From positions 62,001 to 126,000 of the forward strand of contig BDIU01000117.1 in assembly GCA_002118135.1 (NCBI GenBank): DNA of 64,000 bases, read 5' to 3'. The notes beneath the pieces are model-generated. The model was not told the origin of the DNA, searched no databases, and worked only from the letters and a program-made list of their open reading frames with translations. Source of the stretch: Trebouxia sp. TZW2008. Its lineage: Eukaryota > Chlorophyta > Trebouxiophyceae > Trebouxiales > Trebouxiaceae. The position numbers and the translations under genes are program-made. Position 1 is the first letter of the stretch, and each line of letters begins with the position of its first letter. Shown piece by piece: positions 27,801 to 37,400 of the stretch.

Positions 27801-30486
27801 CATCCACAGGGAAGCCCTCCTTGGCTGACACAACCTTTGGTGTTTCAGGATTTGCAGTACTGACTGTGCCAGTTGTGTCTGCCGCAGCAACCTGCTGACT
27901 GACTTCTGTTGCACTGCCTTCAGGTTGCAGAGGGCTATGCAAGCCCTGTAATCTCCTCTGCTGTTTCAGGGACTTTGCAGCCAGATGCCGAAACAGCAGA
28001 ATATCTGGCACCAGCAGCTGCATTTCTAGGCCCTCTATCTGGCTCTGCTCTGATTTGCGCATGGCCTGTGGAAAAGAGGTACAATTATGTGTTGCCACAT
28101 TTGTCTGGCAAGACAGCACTAGGCCAGTGATGGTGCAAGGCTGCCGCAAATGCAACCAGGCCTGCTCATCAATACTTGTGTCATGCATCATCACTCTTGT
28201 TGAGTGCCCATCGAAGCCAAGGCCAAGGTATTGCAGTGATTTATGACAGCAGCATACAGCCATGACATGAGACACTCACCTCTTCTGAAGGATTGGTGGG
28301 AGTCTGCAGGTGCCGCATCCAGAGATCTGTATACAGCCGCTGCTGATGCCTCCAGTCAAGCAGAGCTTGACCTGTCAGTCTGCGTGGCCTATTTAAGCCC
28401 AGGTCTTGCAGCACAGCTTGGATTGCATACTGCCATAGCCTCCTAAAAGCATGTGCAAAAGGGTGCTGACTTGCGCCCCAAAGCTGAGCAGGGCCTTGAA
28501 GGCAGTTACTGTATGTCAGCAACGCAAAGTTTACAGCAGCATAAGGAATGAGATGATGCAGCAGCCTCAAGAATGCAACATAGCAGAAGACTCCAGGACT
28601 CCTTGACGGCAATCTTTAGAATGTGCTGCAATAGGATAGAACACTACATTACATGACATGAATAAGAAATGCAGCAGCTGTACCGTGAAGAGACAGTTGA
28701 CTTGTCAGATGAGCGCCACCCGGTGGGCCTCAATGGAGCATACTGGTTGTGCAGAGCCCAGACAGCAAATTGATCTTGAAGCCAAGCTATGTCAGCTAGT
28801 TGCTCCTTGCAAACTTGCAGCTGTAGCCTCTCTATCAACGCAACAGCACCCAAGCGCATTACTCCGTTGTGCTTGTCGGTCTTCATGCTGATGCGCAGAT
28901 CACAGTTTGTTGGAGGCAGTATATGGCATGGACTGCTGGTTTCTTCTGGTGGTGACTGTCTAGCAGAATCTGTGGCTTCTTGCTTGTTTGAGGCCTCTGT
29001 TGCCTCAGTGTTGCTGCTGACAGGGTGCGTGACATGCTGCCATGCATCAGACTCCATGCTGGAGGGTTTGCTTGGCACTGTCTGGGCATTGCTTCTCCAT
29101 GATACTGACAGCTGCTGGACTGAGAAGTCCTTCAAGACCTTGGCAGCCTGTGCATACACACCGCACAGTATGAATGCATGTGCGATTCCTCAGAAAAGCA
29201 CAGCAGCTTAGAATGTGCTAGCCATGTGCTTCTGATCAACGCATCTGGCATGAGATGGCCTGTGTTCATGACTGCTTAGAGGCGATACGTGTAACCATCA
29301 AAGAGCTTGTCCAGACACAAAAGCCAATAATAGCGTCAGGCCTTTCATGCATCATGTGCTGTGCAATGGCTCCATCCTGTTAGCATACCTGTTTTACGCT
29401 GCCAGAGTCCTTCATCTTGACTTTGATCTTCTGATCATCATAGCCAGTCTCCAGAAGCTCTAGATCCACCGCAAGCTCAGGACTTCTATCAAAACCACTT
29501 TCTTTTGGAACCTGCAAGGTCCCAGCAGTCACAGCGGCAATACAGGTGCTATCATGTTGAGTGGGATCAGCTGAGATTGCATTATGCATGTCATAACAGC
29601 TTGCCTATCTTCTGTTGACGCCCGCAAGGTCCCAGCAATCACAAAGGCAATACAGGTGCACCATGGTGAGTGTAGTCAGCTAAGATTGCATCATGCACGT
29701 CATAACAGCCTATCTTGTGTTGGCATCTGTAAGTGTCAGCAGCCACAAAGGCATTCTAAATGCTGTCATGGTGAGTGTGATCAGCTGTGATTGCAGCATC
29801 CATGTCATGACTGCTTGTCTAGCACCTTGCCAATGATCACCTTGAAGCACATGTGAGTGCGCCTCATCCTGAACTGTAGCTTATTCAGCAGTACCCTGCC
29901 TGCCCATGCTAGGATTGACCAGCCATAGCCCCCACTGTTCTTTGGAGCTGTACCTGCTCCTGTCAGCTGTCGGGAGCTCTCAGCAGCGCTCAACTGCGCT
30001 TTTTTAGCTGCATATGCTCTACGTAGAGCAGGCCCTTCTTCCCAATCAGAATCAGACCGAGGTGACACAGTGATATGCACATCTGAGAGCTCAACCACAT
30101 TGCGTCCTCGGAAGCCCCAGGGACACTGCAAACAAACTTGACTATTGCAATAAGCTGTAGCTGTATGCGCAGTTGTTTCTGTGACACGATGAAACACTCA
30201 CTCTGACATGCAGAGACCCGACAACAGCCTCTTCCACTGTGACAGGCAACTGGAAAAATTCGAGAGCTTCTGTCTTGAGCTTGACTTGCTTTAGCGTCAG
30301 CCCCGCCGGCTCAGAGAACGCTGCACGAGCATTGGATGCTTCCATCTACATTCAGACAGCGTTCAACCTCGCAAGCGGCCTAGTGATCTCACCGCTGAGT
30401 ATGTTTGCGCGCAAATTCTCGCGTTTGATGTCTAGGAAATGGCCTAGATAGCTTGTCAACCAGTCGCTGATATATTGTTCAAACAT
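5178..30486 (-). CDS. VPS13: VPS13-type bridge-like lipid-transfer protein, 43 exons
   Basis: Exons on the complement: 5178..5405, 5585..5938, 6175..6394, 6742..6862, 7253..7504, 7959..8111, 9124..9260, 9553..9857, 10048..10332, 10704..10962, 11324..11464, 11742..11914, 12143..12235, 12712..13042, 13184..13515, 13919..14030, 14480..14756, 15172..15354, 15685..15964, 16214..16312, 16503..16681, 16977..17302, 17682..17935, 18558..18850, 19098..19406, 19595..19790, 19950..22890, 23134..23449, 23528..23801, 23947..24279, 24486..24794, 25129..25335, 25518..25738, 26015..26179, 26687..26900, 27217..27341, 27750..28065, 28280..28442, 28684..29147, 29389..29511, 29841..30125, 30202..30320, 30393..30486. 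They total 12,561 nt (4,186 residues) with every phase matched. The N terminus MFEQYISDWLTSYLG is the chorein motif. Later come VYNNALMGWEPLLEPW, the SHR-BD/VAB region (about 2930-3590; SLDYAWDEP, SLVAQNEELLYG) and the C-terminal block GNPV...GVWSFLASPAQG and LRPPRHV. Known family members form a groove moving lipids between membranes at contact sites; that role here is inferred. Several exon ends (near 28684, 23528 and 6862, and the last exon) have alternatives of equal phase. Confidence 0.9.
6669..6710. repeat. CAG microsatellite, 14 units, in a VPS13 intron
   Basis: Fourteen perfect CAG triplets on the plus strand (CTG in transcript sense). They fall in the intron between exons 6742..6862 and 6175..6394, so they should not be translated. 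Confidence 0.9.
7460..7705. repeat. Three tandem copies of a VPS13 exon start
   Basis: The acceptor and first about 60 bp of exon 7253..7504 recur upstream in transcript sense, near 7600 and near 7690. The shared core in transcript sense is CTGCAGGCAAT, then a GTGTGAGCGTG-like run, then CACTTGCAT.TGGG. The middle copy keeps the CTGCAG acceptor. The distal one reads CTGCACACAAC and has lost it. Confidence 0.75.
7959..8320. repeat. VPS13 exon and a truncated second copy
   Basis: Exon 7959..8111 (APLTLHHPLLSRQALLQLAH) has a second copy at about 8205-8296 with the same acceptor context and near-identical coding start (APLTLHHPLLSRQALGHPVH). The copy diverges after SHYA and has no matching donor, so it cannot replace the exon without reaching a stop. 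The intact copy is the one with the donor and the expected GLVKMLGAANILG continuation. Confidence 0.8.
8994..9172. repeat. Copy of a VPS13 exon 3' end in the following intron
   Basis: Bases 9134-9172, the coding 3' end of exon 9124..9260, recur at 8994-9032 with only a few changes (shared core AGCTGAGGGTCAGGCGC.G). The second copy lies downstream in transcript sense, inside the intron. Confidence 0.75.
12534..12769. repeat. Copy of a VPS13 exon 3' end in the following intron
   Basis: The last about 60 bp of exon 12712..13042 with its donor (12708-12769, coding QAGYRLAVTAVQ) is repeated at 12534-12595, coding the same QAGYRLAVTAVQ followed again by a GT dinucleotide. The reading frame is kept in the copy. 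Spacing is 174 bp. Confidence 0.8.
18759..18833 (-). repeat. Coding CAG tract, 25 glutamines in VPS13
   Basis: Twenty-five uninterrupted CAG codons in transcript sense inside exon 18558..18850, near residue 2400 of the product. An Arg/Gln run (RQRQQRRR) follows. Both flanks are in frame and the exon joins its neighbours in phase, so the tract is predicted to be translated. Perfect CAG purity suggests recent length change. Confidence 0.85.
19950..22890 (-). other. Giant 2.94-kb exon inside the VPS13 gene
   Basis: A single exon of 980 codons between introns, while the other 42 exons range from about 90 to 460 bp. It encodes a Ser/Pro/Ala-rich, probably disordered stretch at about residues 1243-1560, then segments with beta-strand character (FSIEIVRCKIVCPAK, ILYMEIPHFILQL), then more Ser-rich sequence (residues to 2223). 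Flanking phases (2 in, 0 out) fit. It may reflect intron loss or growth of a disordered linker. Confidence 0.8.
29511..29830. repeat. Three tandem units of about 108 bp in VPS13 intron 3
   Basis: Units begin near 29513, 29622 and 29727 (shared GCAAGGTCCCAGCA.TCAC core, then GGCAATACAGGTGC, then TCAGCT.AGATTGCA and a CATAACAGC-like end). They begin at the acceptor of exon 29389..29511 and extend through the intron. The third unit is most diverged. Confidence 0.75.
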
Positions 30487-31077
30487 CTTGCGCAGCAACT
30501 TCTGCAACGCTGGTACAGTCAGCTCAGGCAGGCCCGAATACAATGCCAGTCAGCTTCACCTAAAATGAAGAGCTTCGGAGTGTCACGGCACGGAGGATGC
30601 TGTTCCCTTATGAAGTCGACCTCCATCTGTGGCGTTATTCGTTCACACGGTTGCGATCGTTGCCCGGGGAGCGTCTATGTATAGTTTGACCGAAGACCTG
30701 CAGGCGTTTCGCGGCAGTTTCACGTGAGCCACATGCATGCAAGACAGGCAGTGAGTCATCGTGTTCTCCCGACTTGTTGGACTGCAAGTCGCTTCACAGA
30801 GTCAGGCGCGACCGCTGCAAGTGCACGTATATACCCTCGGATTGCTTGCGCGGTTTACGATTACCATCGCAGCAATCGCGCACCTTTTTTGAGTCAAGTC
30901 CGACTTTTCAGCTTTTATCACAGACTGTAGATTGTGTTGCGCGGACAGAGCGTCAACGAGCGATTGATACAGAAATCGGAGTCAAAGTAGGTCCGTTACA
31001 TCACTTCACTCAGCAGCGGAAAATTCATATGTAGCTCTGGCATATCTGCACCTGGCTTGTTCAAGCTGCGACAAGGC
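30487..31077. promoter_or_regulatory. Shared upstream region of VPS13 and ELL genes
   Basis: About 590 bp separate the proposed VPS13 start codon (minus, 30486) from the proposed ELL start (plus, about 31078). Short ORFs here (30724-31034) have no motif and are probably leader sequence or an unannotated 5' exon of ELL. I see no clear TATA box. Confidence 0.5.
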
Positions 31078-34000
31078 ATGGGCTTCACTCTGCCTGACGG
31101 CAAAGCCACTTACAGCTTTAATCCCGCTCAGCAATATCCATGTATTCATATGCGCGTCCCTTTAGAAGTCCAGCAAGCGCTCTTGCGAGCTCAACAAAGC
31201 GGTCAAGCTAGCTCCCTCAGATGGACAGAGTCAGGCTCGGACAATGTAAGCCAATAAGAAAGCAGCACACAATCAGCAAAGCTTAAAGCATCGGTGGTAG
31301 ACTTGTTGCACGCCTACAGGCAATGACCGTTGGAGGTCAAAGCTTTGGCTTCCACACGCCAACCAGCCAGCAACGTCTTGACCTGTTCAGCCAGTCTGAG
31401 GATGGCTGCGTACAAGTGGGCCATATACTTCAGAGGGCTGTTGTCAAGGTGCTTTGGCGCATTTCATTGTGTTTTGGCAGTTCCACTGCAAGTGTGGGCT
31501 CAAAAGTGTATATGATTGGTGCAGAAGTCAAGCCCGCAGGGTGCACACCAGCAGTCTCAGACACAGGCTGCCCATCAGCGGCTTTCTCAGCAAAATGGGC
31601 ACAAGGCACCTGCAGGTCAGTTGCCTGCGTGCTGATACCCCTCACCACCATGCACCAATCCATCAGCATTGCATTGTGCAGACATTACAGATACCCCTTG
31701 CAAATCAAGCCTTGTCAGCTTATGCATAAGTCAGCATATGCACCAGCAGCACCCTAGTTATTGTTGATTTGTGGCAATGCAGGGCCAGCCCAGAATGGCT
31801 ATGCCCAGGCTCCAGGCAGCCAGCCTGTACGGAAGCAGCAACATGCTGGCACATCATCACAGCCAACACAGCAGTCATCTGCTCAGCAGAGACCGCCCAC
31901 AGCTTCATCGCAAGGTACAAAGGGGCCACAGGCTGCAGCAGCCAGACAGCCAACGGGCAACAGGTGTGCACTCTTGAGCAGTGCATTCTTGAGCAGTGAT
32001 GATGCCTGCATGCTACATGTTAGCAAGCTCTCAAAATTGACTGTCAGCATGCTTTGACACAACAGCTCTGTGACAGCCATTGGCAGTCCGCAACAGATGT
32101 TGAATCCCATGTAGCTGTGTATTTTGATGCTCGCTTTCCAACTGCTATAGGAGCTGTGGCACGTGATGTCTGATGTCCCTTGCTCGCCTTTAAATCCTGC
32201 ACACAATGTCATGCAAGCCTATGCAACATTTCAAGTGAAAACACCCTTGGACAGAAAGAAAGAAAAGAAAAGTCTACGCCATTAGGCGTCATAGCAGGAG
32301 CCTCTGTCTAAAGAGGCAGCCCGGGACACCCTTAGCACTGTCAGCAGAACAAATGATACAATCAGTCAAAACGACAGAATGTGGACTGGTCAGTGATTAG
32401 ACGTGCAATGTGAGTCCGAATACATGTCTTTGACTGCAGGCAGCTTCCTGTACCCAAGCAGCCACAGGTGAGACCGCCGCCACCCACCTTCAATTCTCAG
32501 CTCCCCTCTGCTCACCCCACCTCACATCAGCGCGGACAGGCGCCCCAGCCTGCACACCCAGAGCATCAAGCCCCACCAGGCATCTCCAATCAGTCAGCTC
32601 AGACTGCTGTGGCTCCCAAACCACATGCTGGCAAGCTGGGCAAGGGGCAGGCCACTGGAGCAAGTGCGCCCCCTCAGCAGACCCCTGAGGTGCTGGAGCA
32701 AGTGTGTGCCGCAGCCACAAAAGGTCAGAAGGAGGCCATGCTCGTGGCGCTGCTGCAATGCAAGCCGCCCAAGACCTCAGTAAGTTTTCACACATAACAT
32801 ACTCCACTCACCTGGCGAAACAGCTTACATGCAATCATTTTGACTCTTTCTCCAATGTACACATGCATTAGGAGTGTCTGTACAGCAGTGACCCTAGGCT
32901 TGTGTAAGCTTCTGCATGTATGTTGAGGTTTGCCACATTTGTTGTCATGGGCATATACTTTTGGTTCAATGCAAAGGCGACCCCTTCACAATAGTAGGGT
33001 GGAGCTGTGTCTGCCTGAAGTGTTGCCGCAAGATACACTTTCTTGAAGCAGCCAAATTGCAGGCACAAGAGCGGAAGCAATCAAATAACAAAGCTTCAAG
33101 TCTGGGGTAGGGTATCAGATTTTACTCACTGGATCTTATGGCTTGAAAGCACATGTGTACGTCTATGGCAAGCAACGGCGCCTGGTCAACGTTTGCCTCA
33201 CAGAACAGCCAGACATTGAGACAATGACATGCCTGCCTGCAGGTGCTGGAGGCTCTGTTCAAGGATGTGGAGAAGAAGGTTCCTGGTTTCCAACGGCTGC
33301 ATGGGGAATACTTCAAGGGGGCCTGCAGAAGGTATGCTCAGATGAAATCAGGCAACCAGTGGAAGCTGAAGGACGACTTTCACCAGGAGGCCCTCAACAT
33401 TGTGGCTGGCAAATCTGCAGCTGCAGGCGCTCCTGCTGGTGAGTTTTGCAATGCATTCATGCGTTGTGAAGATTTACAAGGGGGTGTTGCTAGTGCATGC
33501 TGGCATCTGCTTTCTGCTTTCAGATGCCTGCAGTGCTTCTGTAGCATGTATGCATCAACATTGCCACGCTGCAAAGCTCTTCAAGTCTACAGTGGCAGCT
33601 ATTCCATCACTGTTTTCAGCTGTGTGTGATGGTAACGTTGACGTGTCTCTATATATCGCATGCAAATTGCTCTCCAGTCAATGCTGCCAGTTTGAGCTTG
33701 CTGTGCAGACTGTATCCTTGGCTGATTTGAGCCTATCATTGTGCAGCAGCCTTGTATCACAGCCTCAGTACCTTGAGCTGTTCACAGAAAGTCATGCACT
33801 GCTGAACTGTTTGATAGACAATTGTGCATGACTGCCCCATGCGCATGCGCTCATGATTGAGTAGCAATGTCCCTCATAACACTGCTTGCTGCAGAGCCAT
33901 CTACAGTACAAGCCCTTCTCAGGCGCAGCCCACAGAAGCTGTGCTGACCTGCAAGTTGCTGCTAATGTAGTCAATTGATGCGTTTTTTGCGCTTATGCAT

Positions 34001-36839
34001 GACTGCCTGGACACTGCTTGCCAAGAACCAACAACAGCACAGCTCTCGTCAGGCGCTGCCTACAGATGCAGTGTTGCCCTCTTGCATAGGTGTTTGTATA
34101 TGAGTGCTGGCACAAAACAAAGGACGCCAAACAATTTCAGTTCTTTTACCTGATCCCTTTGCTGATGGAGTTGCATCTTTGTACGTATGGTGACCAGCAA
34201 CTGCAGATAAAATGGGAAATGCTTGCTGCAGAGCCATCTGCAGCACAGCCCTTTTCAGGCGCAGCTCACAGAAGCAGTGCTGACCTGCAAGCCGCTGCTC
34301 AGAGGCGGCCCCCCTCAGAGCCCCAGGCCAGGAATGGGGGTGCCCAGCTGGAGCCCCAGGCAGGAGCAGATCAGTTTAAGAAGAAGAAAAAGGGGCGGTT
34401 GACCAAGGCTGCAGATATGGGTGGTGGTGTGGAGCCCATGGCAGTGCAGGAACCCTCTGGAACTGGGCTGAAGCGCAAGATGCAGGTCTGGCCTGCCAGA
34501 ACATGCATGCAAGCTTGACGCTGCAATGCATGAGCTGAAGCGCAAGCTGTATGTGTGGCCTGCCAGTACATGCAAGCAAGCTAGGTGCTGCATTGCATGG
34601 GCTTGAGCTTAAGCTGCAGGTTTGCCCTGATGAACATCGCATGCTAGTGAGATGCTGTATGGCAGCACTGTGAAATGGAAGACAGTGTCACCTGGAGCAG
34701 TCAACTTGCCTTGAATTGGAGCCATGCAGCAAGGAACCTTGCTGCAAGTCATGCACTACATCTGGGTACTCAAGCCGCAGAAAGATATGCGACAGTGGCT
34801 CAAAGCAACACTCTTTTGAGCTGTATGTCTTGATGCCATTTGGTGTGTCTGTGTTTGCACTTGTCTGGAGTTGACTGAAGTATCTGGAATATCTAGACCA
34901 ACACAATGCTCAGCCATGCACTGCTCACTTGTGCCCTGTTGCAGACATCAGGATTGACAGACAGCGACTCAGGGGAGGAGGGTGCCATCCCCAGCAAGCC
35001 CTACAAGGTCCAGAAGGGTCCCTCAAGCAATGGCTACCCCACTCAGAATGGGTATCACCCTGCCACCACAGCTGCAGCCCCAACACCACAGCTCAATGGC
35101 TTCTCAGGGCACCACCAGGACCAGCAGTGGCAGGACGGCAGAAATGGTCACCAGGGTTCAGACATAGCAGTGGTGAGTAGAATTGCCATGCTCTATGCAC
35201 ATTACTGAAATACATTGCACTACCTCATAGCTAGATGTATATGGCCAAGTCCTGTTTTGCCAGGCCAGCTTGTTTCAGCCACAGGAATGATAGTTATCAA
35301 TGATCTGCTTTTTCTGCTCCTCAAGCAAAGCTTGCTGGACAAGCGCAGTGCGCTGTTCTGTGTTGACTTGTCCTGCCTTGTTGCAATGAGGCTTGTTATG
35401 TCTGGTGGTGTCATGTCAAGAGAGTGCTTGGGCAAGGCACCTTGCAGCCTGGCAACTTATGGCACAGGGCTGAGCAAACTTTCTGGATCTGGCACCAACA
35501 TCCTTCTCTTGCTGCTCCTCAAAGCCAAGCTTACAGTGCACAGCACGTTGGTCCTCATACTCTTGTGCTTGCACAAGGCTCATGTCTGATGTTAAGTCAA
35601 GGCATTGCTTGCACAGGGCACACACCAGCCTGACAGGCTGGGGGCAGAGGGCAGATCGCCCAGCCAGCCCCCTATGAGTGTTGGTGATGAGGGGCAGCCA
35701 GATACAGCAGCACCTGCCAAGGTGGGAAAGCTCACGTTGAAGATAAAGCGGCCGCTTGCAGACAACTACAAGGAGTCATGGTTTGTTGAGCATGTGGATC
35801 GTCAGCCCAGTCTGAAGGGGCCTGTGTCCAGCATCGACCAGGTCAGCCTGAACAACACTCACTGTGTGTCGGTGCATCCTGACTGACAGATTTCAATAGG
35901 GGCTGTAAAGCTTGGGGGTTGTCCCCTGTGTAGACTTCGACTCAAAGGCTCCCCAGATGCGGTAATGTCTGTGACATAGCACCAACGCCAGGGTTATGCA
36001 AATGTCAGAATTTGTTGCAACATGAGGTCTGGTGTGGTCTGTACCTGAAGCTATATCTGTTGCATCCGAGGTGTACAACTGCCAATTGCTAATCCCCCTT
36101 TAGGGACCAAACTTTGAGGGGGCTGTGCAACACTGCTGACTGTACATCCTGACCTGCGATTTGCACTGTATCTTGTTACTGCAGCCTGCGTCATCACTTT
36201 TTCCTGTCATGATGCACTTTTGGGTCAGTGGTATGGGTAGGCAATGCTGCTGTGCATGTGCAGTGGGAGGAGTATCTGGTGGAGTACAACAGCAAGCACA
36301 GCGTGTACTTCCGCCTGCACCAAGAGATGCAGGACACTCGAATCAAGGTAGAAGGCTTGCGCCAGGTAATGCAGAAACTGCATGCAACATGCATTGTATG
36401 TCATGTGTCATGTTGCGCTGCTACATTGATGATGGTGACGCTGCAGCAGCCAAATAAGTACTGTCTTGTATTGCTCTTGGCATATGCCTAAGAATTGACA
36501 GAAGTGTCGGCTTCAAGCCTAGTCATTCAGGGCTCATAGCCCTCCGTTTGCGTACATTATGTGAGCCTGCTTTGCAATCATATGCAATGCTGTTTGAGCC
36601 TTGTATCGCATCTCAGCATCTTACACTTGCACTGACCTTGGGCACATGTGCAGGCTGCCCACCAGGCAACTTCTGACAGTGAGAGGCTCAAGTTCCAGCA
36701 GCACTTTGATGCACTGTGGAAGAAGGCCCAGCCCCGGGTTGAGAAGTGGAATAAGGCTTTCAGCGTCCTGGATAAGGAGCTGGTGGCATTGCACAATCAC
36801 TTGCAGGCCTTTCATGATATGCATGCCGCTGCAACATGA
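31078..36839 (+). CDS. ELL: RNA polymerase II elongation factor ELL-like
   Basis: Eleven exons: about 31078..31245, 31320..31448, 31540..31615, 31783..31963, 32440..32779, 33243..33438, 34232..34485, 34945..35172, 35617..35841, 36264..36347, 36654..36839; 688 residues, phases consistent. The N-terminal ELL domain is in the first two exons (HMRVPLEVQQALL, FGFHTPTSQQRLDLFSQ). Then comes a Gln-rich linker, a helical winged-helix-like part (VLEALFKDVEKKVPGFQRLH), a Lys-rich stretch (DQFKKKKKGRL), and the C-terminal occludin/ELL homology domain (WEEYLVEYNSKHSVYFRLH; FQQHFDALWKKAQPRVEKW). Known ELL proteins suppress Pol II pausing in the nucleus and join super- or little-elongation complexes. The exact first exon is uncertain: my base count and the reading frame disagree by one base near 31078, and an upstream exon may exist. 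Confidence 0.88.
33885..34300. repeat. Copies of an ELL exon start upstream of the exon
   Basis: The acceptor and first about 75 bp of exon 34232..34485 (from about 34221) also occur at about 33888-33960 and, partly, at about 34045-34080. The shared core is CTTGCTGCAGAGCCATCT, then a CAGGCGCAGC.CACAGAAGC-like run. The first copy keeps the CTGCAG acceptor and stays open for about 20 codons. Confidence 0.75.
34468..34625. repeat. Three tandem copies of an ELL exon end
   Basis: The 3' end of exon 34232..34485 plus the start of the intron repeats with a period of about 67 bp, at about 34468, 34535 and 34603. The shared core is CTGAAGCGCAAG..G followed by GGCCTGCCAG.ACATGCA. Only the first copy is in the coding exon; the others sit downstream in the intron. 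Confidence 0.7.
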
Positions 36840-37400
36840 CATGCTCCTCAATTCCCTCAAGATTTGATGATACTTTGGCAGGCTTTGCTTTGCAGTACAT
36901 GCACTGTTGAGACATGCTGCAACAGTCTGCATCAATGCCAAATTTGATGCAGGCATTGTTGCCAGGTGCAATATGAAATTTGCTCGTATCATTTCATGCG
37001 CTGTACCATAGCCCAATGGCTGTTTTTGATGAGAGTTCCCTGCCCTTTGGCAAAGTATGCCCACGAGCTGCCCCATGTTTTGCTTGCTCTTAGAGGTAGA
37101 CTACAGCACTTTTCAAGCAGGACTTGCTCTCAACATTGCTTGCGTGGGAACCAGCCAGACTGGCTAGCCAACGAACTTCAAGATGCGACGCTATAACAGC
37201 ATCCTCGCAGGCACAATTTCACCCCTGGGCCAGCTTTTGGATTTCTCACATGTATGACGATTATGTCGGACCAAGCCAAGTATTTGAAGGCTCATGCTGC
37301 TGCCGATTCTAGTATGCTTATTCATTTACACATGTGCACCAGTCACAGACTATTCAATGCTTGTGAGGCTTAATGAGACGCGCACAGCTTCGTTGTCAGG
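36840..37400. other. Short convergent intergenic region
   Basis: Lies between the stop of the ELL-like gene (plus) and the stop of the coiled-coil gene (minus). It should contain both 3' untranslated regions. No ORF with recognisable content was seen. Confidence 0.5.

Noticed and set aside
31761..31977. Alternative ELL frame through 31783-31963
   Set aside because: Adding the 76-bp exon 31540..31615 supplies the required phase and gives a Gln-rich linker continuing smoothly into the next exon.
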